Assembly (NCBI GenBank): GCA_017621905.1
Contig: JAGASC010000088.1
Location: forward strand, 1 to 14,815
Source: Roseburia sp.
Lineage (GTDB): Bacteria; Bacillota; Clostridia; Lachnospirales; Lachnospiraceae
DNA: 14,815 nt
Direction: 5' to 3'
Position numbers and translations under genes: made by a program. Of the stretch, positions 7,179 to 14,359 are shown one piece after another. The notes below the pieces were generated by a model. That model did no database searches and was not told where the DNA came from. It was given only the letters and a program-made list of their open reading frames with translations. How positions within the stretch are numbered: position 1 is the first letter of the stretch; every line of letters starts with the position of its first letter.

Positions 7179-7424
7179 TTTAAATAATTTTGTGCTGCAA
7201 CACCGGTGTTATTGAAATATATGAGTAATAAAAGGTGCTCTGCCATCCAGACAATTAAAATTAATTTTAGCATGGTGCGTTTTGCATCAGGATGAATTGA
7301 TGCAGAATTGGCTGTCTTACACCATCAGGCCTGAATGAATCTGAACACGAAAAAAGATTGGCTCTCCACTACCATGGCCAGGGCAGATACACATTTGCAG
7401 CAACAACATGTTCCATTCCACATC
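7179..7424. other. Intergenic region with palindromes, no gene seen
   Basis: No gene is supported. It contains the perfect 12-bp palindrome AACACCGGTGTT (7199-7210), the AT-only palindrome TAAAATTAATTTTA (7256-7269), and a nested foldback in which ATGGTG (7272-7277) pairs with CACCAT (7320-7325) around a 7-bp stem TGCATCA/TGATGCA (7283-7289, 7298-7304). None has a T tract, so I see no standard terminator for the Rpn-family gene. Confidence 0.45.
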
Positions 7425-7456
7425 AAAAAAGGAATATTATTGTTACTCATACTCCT
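7425..7456 (-). terminator. Hairpin terminator of the right-arm operon
   Basis: On the minus strand AGGAGTAT (7456-7449) pairs with ATATTCCT (7437-7430), 8 bp with one G-T pair, loop of 11 bases, followed by six T. The stem starts at the last base of the hydrolase stop codon. Confidence 0.7.
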
Positions 7457-9064
7457 TATTCCACTTCAAAGCCCGCAAAAGCAAAGGGCTGTAACTCGTT
7501 CAAAATAACACGGTTCCCCTGCAACTCGCCGGTACAATTGATAAAAGTGATCTTTTTATATACTTTATCCAGCATAACCTCCGGTTTAAGAATACTATCC
7601 GCAAAAAAATTCCACAGGCCAACAGCAAGTGCACCCGCTCTTTCCTTACAGAGCAAGTAGAGATCGGGGTTGCCAAAACTGTATGCCGGCAAAGGATGAC
7701 TAAAAAACAACGTAATGGCATCGGCAAGCTGGCGCGAGCGGGTATACTGACGAAACAACGTCTCTGGGGCAAAGTAGGCATTGAAGGTAAATACAAGGAA
7801 TTTCTGTCCATTCACATTTTCGTAAAGATAGGAAGCAGGTATGCTCTCATTCCCCATGGTAAAGACACTCTGAAGTTGCGCCTTATCACTGAGGGTCATC
7901 TTATAGGCTCTGGCATCGGTGACAGGAACATACTCGTCGTCCTTCAAAAAATGCTCCTCAAACACGCTCGTCCGCTCGCCGATAGCTGTAATGCCGACAT
8001 CAACACCTCGTTCTGTAAGGATAGATGCTGCTTTTGCATCAAGAATAAGCCCATTCTCAAGCGCCTTCCCGGAGATATACTTAACATTTTCTCCGAACGC
8101 AACACCGGCGACACCAACTCCCTTGTAAATGGTTGGAATCGAATTCCCCGCCATCATCCTTGCCGCCGGAGAGAAGAACATATCCTGTACATCTGTGGTT
8201 CCAGCCACCTCTTCCGGAATTTCCGCATCCTCAAACTTACACATAGTTTCCCAGACACGCACACCACATAACATTTTCCCAGAAAAATGACGTTCAATCT
8301 GCTCATAAAGTGGTTCGTTATGCAGATGACGCTGCATATAACCGGTCTCATAATCCGCGCCGGAACTATAGTCCACAACATATTTCAATATACCATCCAT
8401 CCGACCGTCGGCGCGCAGAGCTGTATCAAAGCCTTCCAAATAGTTGGCCGGACAAGCAAAACGCGGGCGGGGATGGACGTCTCCCTCGCCAAAAATCTCA
8501 ATATCGTCATCACACCAGCTGCGCTCCATACGCTCCAACTCAATGACATCCTGAAGACGATTGCCCCAACTGCGGTTGACTGACCAATAGGGCGCACCTA
8601 TCAGGCGCATAAAAGGTTTGGTGTTTCCGGCAAGGATACGACTGATTTCAGCTGTGCTCACGCCATCAAAATCCCACAGAGACATACAGGAACAGGGGCC
8701 AAACCGTACCTCCGGGTTCACCTCGTCCAACTTCCCGCGCATCTCCCTGGCAAATTGTCGGAAGAATTCGCCATTTGCCAAAAGCCACGCAGAACGATAT
8801 TTATTTCTACTGCCCGCCAATAGTTTCTCACTCAGTCCCTCGGCAGCAATCTCCTCATTAAGTATTTTGGACATCCGGGCAAGATGGTTTTTGCAGGTGC
8901 ATCCCATACCGATGTCAATAAAGCCATAACGAAAATCATCATCGTACATGATCATGTCCACACCACACCTTGCAATTTCCTGAACGTACTGTCCTGCAAA
9001 TGCACGAAATGCTACATCGGAAGGACATATCTGCGTTGCTGATACCCTGCCGTCAGGAGAAGTC

Positions 9065-9108
9065 ATATGGACATAACGATCATCACTGCGAATCATAAAT
9101 GTCCATAT
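9065..9108 (-). repeat. 10-bp perfect inverted repeat downstream of the frameshift
   Basis: ATATGGACAT and ATGTCCATAT (9065-9074 and 9099-9108) can pair over 10 bp around a 24-base loop. It lies inside the hydrolase coding sequence, 26 bases after the slippery run as transcribed, and the early stop codon of the first frame is in its loop. It could be a stimulatory stem-loop, though that distance is longer than the usual 5-9 bases. Confidence 0.5.
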
Positions 9109-9134
9109 CCACGCCCCAACCTCAAAACCTCTTT

Positions 9135-9145
9135 GTTTAAAAAAA
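9135..9145 (-). other. Slippery run at the frameshift
   Basis: As transcribed, this reads seven T then AAAC. In the frame of the upstream part it contains two overlapping classical -1 slippery heptamers with correct phasing, T TTT TTA and T TTA AAC. A -1 slip on either one enters exactly the frame of the long downstream part. Confidence 0.6.
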
Positions 9146-9440
9146 GACAATTTTCTCGCAAATCCTGAAGAGATTTTTCTCTCTCTTTGTCATCAATGAT
9201 ATAGGCGTCAAGTGCCAAAAAAACTCTTTGGACATTCATCTTTTCCAAGCGTTCAACAAGCCGGTCTCTTCCGGCACGCACAATATTCTGATTCATAATT
9301 GGAACGGAAATTTTATACATACAAGGCTCTCCAATTTTATCTTTCTCGTAACTATTCAGCCCTTCATCGTTACTGCTTTTCCTACCGTTACTTCCGCATT
9401 CTGCCATCCGCGGAAAACTTTTCAATGTATTTGCCGCATT

Positions 9441-10265
9441 CTACAAATTGATTTTTCCCATCTGGGATGTTTCCAGCAGCCGCAAGAAATTGCCTGCAAA
9501 TATTTTTTCTTTCACCTGATCCTTAAGAGGTGAAAATGCCACCCTTCCAAATTCGTATTTCGGATCCAGGCTGATGGCGTCCGTTCCGTAGATGACCTTA
9601 TCCTCACCCACCAGATCCACAATCATTTCTACCGGAAGGCGGTTGTCCATTGAGCCGCAGAGTTCCATATATGCATTTTCATATTCCCGGATCATCGGTG
9701 CAAAGGAACGGGTATTCTCTGCATACCCACCGCCCTGGTGCGCCACCACCAGTTTCAGATTATGCCGTGTCTCTAGGGCTTTCGCACAGTCTTTCGCGGA
9801 AGGCACGCCTCCCCAGACATGCAGCAGCACCGGACAGGACATTTCATCCGCAAAATCCAGCGCATATTGATATTCCGGCTGGTTGAAGTCACCATGGTAT
9901 CCCGTCAGGAATTTTACCCCGACAAATCCCGGATGTTTTGCATATCGGTTTAGCTGTTCCTTTATCCGCTCCATCCCGCAGGGAGGAACAACGGTAATAT
10001 ATCCATATACCTTTCCCGGAAAACGTACGCTTTCCTTTGCCGCTATTTCATTTGCTTCCTCCATCCGCTCCTGCACCATGGGATGCGGCGATGTGACGAT
10101 ACAGTCAACTCCGAGTTTTTCCATATCCTCCAATACTACTTCTGTCTTTGTATGGCTATATCTCTGATGCCATCCGCTCAGGTGATAGGCACAGATATGC
10201 GTATGCGCATCAATCACAGGACAGCTGAGCGGTTTTCCGGCAAATGCCTCTTCCCGAATTGTCAT
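9441..10265 (-). CDS. Amidohydrolase-family metal-dependent hydrolase or decarboxylase (PF04909 type)
   Basis: A 274-residue TIM-barrel protein of the amidohydrolase-2 group, which includes lactone and amide hydrolases and ACMSD-type decarboxylases. All expected metal and catalytic residues are present: HTH in VIDAHTHI (H21, H23), H149 in PVLLHVWGG, H176 in LVVAHQGGG, and D229 in VIYGTDAI. Length is normal. The start lies 1 base after the stop of the upstream gene, and its GGGAGGTGAT ribosome site (10280-10271) is inside that gene's last codons, so the two are translationally coupled. Its context is a transporter plus a GH1 enzyme, so it likely processes a product of glycoside breakdown, for example a sugar lactone or an aglycone acid. 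The last nine residues (TSQMGKINL) may not be the original C-terminus. Substrate unknown. Confidence 0.85.
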   Translation of the reverse strand: MTIREEAFAGKPLSCPVIDAHTHICAYHLSGWHQRYSHTKTEVVLEDMEKLGVDCIVTSPHPMVQERMEEANEIAAKESVRFPGKVYGYITVVPPCGMERIKEQLNRYAKHPGFVGVKFLTGYHGDFNQPEYQYALDFADEMSCPVLLHVWGGVPSAKDCAKALETRHNLKLVVAHQGGGYAENTRSFAPMIREYENAYMELCGSMDNRLPVEMIVDLVGEDKVIYGTDAISLDPKYEFGRVAFSPLKDQVKEKIFAGNFLRLLETSQMGKINL

Positions 10266-10266
10266 A

Positions 10267-10995
10267 TCACATCACCTCCCAGTTCTTATACAGGATCATT
10301 TCACGTTCGGTTTCCGGTATATCCGCATATAATGCGGTTCCAAGGACTCCGGCAGGAGAAAACTGCGGAAAGCTGGTGCCAAAGAGCAGCTGACCCGCAC
10401 CGGATCTTTCGCAGATTTCTTCCACCTGCTGGTAATCCACCATATAGTCTACCGTAAAATAAACATTCTTTCTCTTCTGTATCAAGGGGAATACATAACG
10501 CCCGCCGCAGGTTCCCCATCTTACCAGTATGAACTTTGCATCCGGGTACTGCCTTGCAGCCTCCGGAAGGTTCTCAAAGAATTCAGACGTATAATTGCCG
10601 TCAATCACAATTGGAAGCCCCAGTTCATTCACCGCTTCCAGGATTTCCTCCCAATAGAAGGGATGGAATGCCACCCTGGAATTCCCGGGAGAAATACGGA
10701 CAGATTCCGGCGCAAAGGCCTGCAATCGCCGGGTCAAAGAGCCGCTTCCGGGTAGGTTGTCCGCGCCAAGGGCCGGATCCAAAAGGGCGCTTACTCCCAC
10801 CGCCCCGCCCGACTGACCGGCAATTTCCTTCATCAGGCTGTTGCCATGCGCGGGATCAAGAAGCGCATATTCATGATAACAAACTGCATGGGTGATATGG
10901 TATAGTTCCATATTCGCCAAAAGCTCCGAAAGGCCCACTGGCCTTCCGGACACATCCTTGCCGCCTATGGCAGCATTGACATCAATGATTTTCAT
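10267..10995 (-). CDS. Amidohydrolase-like protein lacking all metal ligands
   Basis: A 242-residue protein with the strand order and spacing of the amidohydrolase family but none of its metal ligands. The N-terminal IIDVNAAIGG has N-A-A (7-9) where H-x-H is expected; PIVIDGNY has no histidine at the third position; FILVRWGTCGG (157-165) has R-W for the fourth; and LLFGTSFPQFSP has S208 where the catalytic aspartate sits. VCYHEYALLDPAHGNSLM is a well-formed block seen in such relatives. The frame is clean and it is tightly packed between the GH1 gene (3 bases) and the active amidohydrolase (1 base), so this is a functional gene and not decay. It may be a structural or regulatory partner of its neighbour or use metal-free chemistry. 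The upstream ribosome site is weak (GGTGGA), suggesting coupling to the GH1 gene. Confidence 0.75.
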   Translation of the reverse strand: MKIIDVNAAIGGKDVSGRPVGLSELLANMELYHITHAVCYHEYALLDPAHGNSLMKEIAGQSGGAVGVSALLDPALGADNLPGSGSLTRRLQAFAPESVRISPGNSRVAFHPFYWEEILEAVNELGLPIVIDGNYTSEFFENLPEAARQYPDAKFILVRWGTCGGRYVFPLIQKRKNVYFTVDYMVDYQQVEEICERSGAGQLLFGTSFPQFSPAGVLGTALYADIPETEREMILYKNWEVM

Positions 10996-10998
10996 AGC

Positions 10999-12342
10999 TT
11001 AATCCACCATTCCATTCTCAATCACTTTTTTATAGTAATGAAAGCTCTTGCGAGGAATTCTTTCTTTTGTCTCAAAATTAACCTGCATAAGACCAAACAT
11101 ATAGTTATAACCGCCTGCGTACAATTCGTTGGTATCCATAAAGGACCAATGACAATAAGCGGTTACAGGCGCTCCTGCCTGATAAGCACGGGATATCTCA
11201 CGCAGATGCTCACGCAGATAAGTAACGCGGTAGTCATCCTCCCGCTCCTCCTCAAGGTTTCCCCATTTCTTCTTGCCAACACCATTCTCCGTTATCATCA
11301 ATTCTACACCCGGATATTTATTCTTCAGATACATCAACAAATCAAACAGTCCCTGGGGATACTGCACAAATCCATAGCCATCCTGGGACAGCTCCTGATT
11401 CGCGAATATCTCATAATCCAATTCCCCGTTGTCCACATATCTGGCAAATGCCGGATTGTAATAATTAAATCCGATAAAATCAGATGGGATAAAATTATCC
11501 CGCAGCTCTTTTTCATAATTCTTCGGCAGCTTATCCTTATACCACGGGTACTTAAGAAGAACTTCCGGATATCGTCCCAAAAACATAGCATCCAGCCATA
11601 CACCGGAATAAAACTCCATATCACGATCTGCTGCTGCAATATCTTTTGGATCCAGGGAAAGGCTGTAGGTAGGCTGCACGTGAAGCACAGCGCTGATCTT
11701 GCCGTGAAATCCCATGGACTTATACATTCTGACCACCCTGTAATGTGTAAGAATCATATTATGCGTTGCCAGCAACCCCTTTTCCATATCTTTCATAAAG
11801 GGGGCATTGATACCGTACGCATAAGCGCCCATGCAGTTAATGCTGGGTTCATTGACAGTTGCCCAATAATCCACCCGATCTCCGAAAGCTTCAAAACAGG
11901 TCTTTGCATATGCGCAAAACCAGTCGCTAAATTCCGGATCTATGATTCCACCTTTTTCAATGACCCAATAGGGAAGGTCGCAGTGGAATAAATCAAAAAA
12001 TGCAACCATACCGGCCTCTTTTATCGCATCGATCAAATCACTGTAGTAATCTATACCGGCCTGGCAAACCTCTTTTGGTCCGTTTGGATAGATCCGGGAC
12101 CAAGAGATGGTAAAACGCAAGATTTTCAATCCCATCTCTTTCAGTTTTTTAATATCCTCCCGGTAATGCCAGTAAAAATCGGCAGAGTTGTTCGGATCTC
12201 CACCACAATATTTTTCCGGATAAAGTTTAAAATAGTGTTCACCGACATCCTCACCCTTTCCGCCTTCATTACATGCGGATTCAATCTGGCATGCAGAGCA
12301 TGCTGCTCCAAACAAAAAATCTTTTGGAAATGGAAAATTCAT
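10999..12342 (-). CDS. Glycoside hydrolase family 1 beta-glycosidase
   Basis: A 447-residue cytoplasmic GH1 enzyme, which hydrolyses beta-glucosides, beta-galactosides or related sugars with retention. The family start FLFGAACSACQIES is present (Q19), the acid/base is E165 in ATVNEPS, and the nucleophile is E352 in MITENG. W399 and E406 of the sugar pocket are in CHWSFMDTNEL. Two pocket positions differ from almost all members: FHCDLP has cysteine C121 where tryptophan follows the conserved histidine, and NEL has L407 where NFEW has tryptophan. The usual 6-phosphoglucosidase S-x-x-x-K-x-Y motif is not seen, so a non-phosphorylated substrate fits with ABC uptake. An ATG 5 codons earlier overlaps the GGAGGT ribosome site and is rejected; the ATG after the site is the start. 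Confidence 0.88.
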   Translation of the reverse strand: MNFPFPKDFLFGAACSACQIESACNEGGKGEDVGEHYFKLYPEKYCGGDPNNSADFYWHYREDIKKLKEMGLKILRFTISWSRIYPNGPKEVCQAGIDYYSDLIDAIKEAGMVAFFDLFHCDLPYWVIEKGGIIDPEFSDWFCAYAKTCFEAFGDRVDYWATVNEPSINCMGAYAYGINAPFMKDMEKGLLATHNMILTHYRVVRMYKSMGFHGKISAVLHVQPTYSLSLDPKDIAAADRDMEFYSGVWLDAMFLGRYPEVLLKYPWYKDKLPKNYEKELRDNFIPSDFIGFNYYNPAFARYVDNGELDYEIFANQELSQDGYGFVQYPQGLFDLLMYLKNKYPGVELMITENGVGKKKWGNLEEEREDDYRVTYLREHLREISRAYQAGAPVTAYCHWSFMDTNELYAGGYNYMFGLMQVNFETKERIPRKSFHYYKKVIENGMVD

Positions 12343-12421
12343 AATGGCTACCTCCATTTTTTAATTTTTTTATTACTACTGGGTTCCACCCACTAAATTA
12401 TCTGCCCTTTCTAGGCGCTCC

Positions 12422-13333
12422 TCACCCTTTGACTGAGCCCAACATAATACCTTTTACAAAATATTTTTGGAAGAATGGGTACACCACCACAATTGGAAAT
12501 GTAGTTATCACCATTGTTGCAACGCGCACAGTCATAGGAGAAACGTCAGCAACCGCCAGGTTAGCACCAGTGGCCCCCGTAGCTGAAAGCTGCTGAATCA
12601 ACTTTTCCATATTTTCGGCCGCTTGCAGCATCTCTGCCATCATGCTCTGAAGTGTTGTCAGGCTTTTGGATTTTGTAAATGTCAATGTGTCAAACCACGC
12701 GTTCCACTGCCCGACAATACTGTACAATGCTACCGTTGCAAAAATTGGTTTTGATACAGGAACAATTATTTTGAAAAATATTGTAAGGGTGTTGGCACCG
12801 TCCATACGCGCAGATTCCTCCAGCGAAGCAGGAATGGATTCATAAAATGACATAAACAAGATGCAATTGTAAAAACTAAACATGCTCGGTATGATATAAA
12901 TAAGAAAATTGTCTATCAGACCGAGATTACGATAGAGCAGATAGGTAGGAATCAATCCACCGCCGAAATACATAGTAATAACAAAAACAGTGGTATAAAA
13001 TTTTCGGTACAGTAGATTGGGTCTGCTCAATCCATAGGCAGCAGCGCCTGTGAAAACACAATGTAGTACCGTTCCTAACACTGTACGGAAAACCGAATTA
13101 CGAATTGCCACACCGAACAGATTACTCGATAAGACAAAATCATAATTCTCCAGTGTAAATTTTCTCGGCCATAAATAAAGCGGTCCCTTAAGGAAATCAT
13201 TTGCATCGCTAAATGAGACTATGATACAGTACCAAAAAGGATAGAGCATGACTACCAGCAGGCAAATCATAATCAGTGTATTTACACTGAAGAAAACCCT
13301 TTCTCCTATCGGAAGATTTTTTTTTCGTTTCAT
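12422..13333 (-). CDS. ABC sugar transporter permease, LplC/YtcP type
   Basis: A 303-residue membrane protein with six predicted membrane segments, one half of the channel of a CUT1-type sugar importer. The first segment is at about 15-38 (VFFSVNTLIMICLLVVMLYP). The EAA loop that docks to the ATPase is at about 172-196 (EESARMDGANTLTIF). The conserved family end YPFFQKYFVKGIMLGSVKG is intact. Its ATG overlaps the stop of the partner permease by one base (TGATG), so they are made together at equal dose. No ATPase gene lies in the window; this class normally shares an MsmX-type ATPase encoded elsewhere. Substrate is probably an oligosaccharide or glycoside, to match the GH1 gene that follows. 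Confidence 0.93.
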   Translation of the reverse strand: MKRKKNLPIGERVFFSVNTLIMICLLVVMLYPFWYCIIVSFSDANDFLKGPLYLWPRKFTLENYDFVLSSNLFGVAIRNSVFRTVLGTVLHCVFTGAAAYGLSRPNLLYRKFYTTVFVITMYFGGGLIPTYLLYRNLGLIDNFLIYIIPSMFSFYNCILFMSFYESIPASLEESARMDGANTLTIFFKIIVPVSKPIFATVALYSIVGQWNAWFDTLTFTKSKSLTTLQSMMAEMLQAAENMEKLIQQLSATGATGANLAVADVSPMTVRVATMVITTFPIVVVYPFFQKYFVKGIMLGSVKG

Positions 13334-14253
13334 CAGTAAAGCCCCTTTCCTGTAAGTTTACGCGAAATGAAATTCGCCGCGACCATCAAGGTGGCTGACA
13401 CTATGGAGAGAACCATACCTATGGCTGTTGCATACGCGAAATTTCCCTTCTGCAAACCACTTGTATAGACATAATACGATAGTGTTTTTGCTGACTCGAT
13501 ATTCACGTTATTTGAAAGATAATATGCCTGGTCAAAACCGGTATTTGGAATACCACTAACACTCATGATTAATGTAATTGCAATGATTCCCTTAAGCTGA
13601 GGCATTGTGATATACCGCATACGGGCAAAACGTCCGGCTCCGTCTATCTTTGCTGCCTCATACAGTGTCTCATCGATACCGGCAATTACTGCAAGATAGA
13701 GTATTGCCGACCAGCCCATTTCTTTCCACACGGAAGAAAACACCACCAGTCCCCAATAACTGTCCCTTGCTGTCAAAATATTCAGCGGGCCGGAGGTGAT
13801 GCCCAAATCACACAGCAATCCACTAATCACACCATCTGTTGCCGAAAACAGTGCTTTGAGTATGACTGCCATAATTGCCCAGGAAATAAAATGTGGCAGA
13901 TAACTGACTGTTTGAATGATCCGCTTAAAAGCAGCCGATCGAATCTCATTCAATAGCAGTGCAAAACCAATCACAATGGGATAGGACACAACGATGCTCA
14001 ATACTCCTACTGCAACGGTATTGAGAATAATCTGTGGCATATAATAATCTGCAAACAGGTTTTTAAAGTTGTCCAGTCCATTCCATGGACTGTCCCAAAT
14101 GCCTGTGCGCAGCTTATAATCTTTAAATGCAATGACCAAGCCTCCCATAGGAATGTAGCAGAAAATTATAGTAAAAACCAGCGCTGGCCAGACAAGCAAA
14201 TGATAACCAATCTGTTTTTTTAAAAGGCACAGATGTTTTCTCATTTTTCCCAC
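13333..14253 (-). CDS. ABC sugar transporter permease, LplB/YtbP type
   Basis: A 306-residue membrane protein, the other channel half of the importer. The first membrane segment is HLLVWPALVFTIIFCYIPM, and the family block SYLPHFISWAIMAVILK follows. The EAA loop is near 198-222 (YEAAKIDGAGRFARM). The C-terminus ends in RKLTGKGLY, as is typical. The frame is open to an ATG at 14346, but that start has no ribosome site and its extra residues are not like the family. AGAGGGT (14267-14261) sits 7 bases before a GTG at 14253, which I prefer; an ATG at 14244 is a close alternative and shortens the protein by three residues. It overlaps the next permease by one base. Confidence 0.88.
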   Translation of the reverse strand: MGKMRKHLCLLKKQIGYHLLVWPALVFTIIFCYIPMGGLVIAFKDYKLRTGIWDSPWNGLDNFKNLFADYYMPQIILNTVAVGVLSIVVSYPIVIGFALLLNEIRSAAFKRIIQTVSYLPHFISWAIMAVILKALFSATDGVISGLLCDLGITSGPLNILTARDSYWGLVVFSSVWKEMGWSAILYLAVIAGIDETLYEAAKIDGAGRFARMRYITMPQLKGIIAITLIMSVSGIPNTGFDQAYYLSNNVNIESAKTLSYYVYTSGLQKGNFAYATAIGMVLSIVSATLMVAANFISRKLTGKGLY

Positions 14254-14288
14254 GAAGTACACCCTCTTTCTGTTGTTATGATTTATTC

Positions 14289-14322
14289 GGCGCAGATGAT
14301 GTAACACCGCACCATCTGCGCC
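14289..14322 (-). repeat. Intergenic hairpin between binding-protein and permease genes
   Basis: GGCGCAGATG (14289-14298) and CATCTGCGCC (14313-14322) form a perfect 10-bp GC-rich stem with a 14-base loop, extendable by A-T pairs after a bulge. There is no T tract on the minus strand. Such stems in this place commonly protect or process the binding-protein mRNA so that it is made in excess over the permeases. Confidence 0.75.
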
Positions 14323-14359
14323 AATTATACAATTCATTTCCGTCATTAAGTCTCAATCA

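Larger units (their letters stand above)
7456..9320 (-). pseudogene. Glycoside-hydrolase-like TIM-barrel gene, split by a one-base frameshift
   Basis: Two overlapping minus-strand frames make one 621-residue protein. The first begins at ATG 9320 (GGAGAG 6 bases upstream) and encodes the first barrel strand and helix (MYKISVPIMNQ ... DLRENCLF); the second continues as FKQRGFEVGAWIWTF to 7456. The join falls in a run of seven T (9145-9139), where eight would keep the frame. Left unread, translation stops at the TGA at 9095-9093. The body looks like an uncharacterised hydrolase barrel: ICPSDVAFRAF and RCGVDMIMYDDDFRYG (acidic triplet at about 127-129, a candidate catalytic site), a GCTCKNHL cysteine pair, and a C-terminal beta domain ending AFAGFEVE. 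I cannot name a GH family. It is last in the operon. It may be a recent pseudogene, a sequencing error at the run, or a recoded gene. Confidence 0.7.

Noticed and set aside
5661..7424. Insertion sequence with terminal inverted repeats
   Set aside because: I found no matching ends or target-site duplication around the nuclease gene.
11038..11991. Long plus-strand open frame of 317 residues opposite the GH1 gene
   Set aside because: It mirrors the codon pattern of the GH1 gene, has no ribosome site, and its translation resembles no protein family.
12360..12420. Possible terminator between the permease and GH1 genes
   Set aside because: Only weak 5-bp foldbacks are present (TGGGT/ACCCA and CCT/AGG with a bulge), and no T tract directly follows either on the minus strand.
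14254..14346. N-terminal extension of the LplB-type permease
   Set aside because: No ribosome site before 14346, and the extra residues include the intergenic hairpin region; family members start near the first membrane segment.
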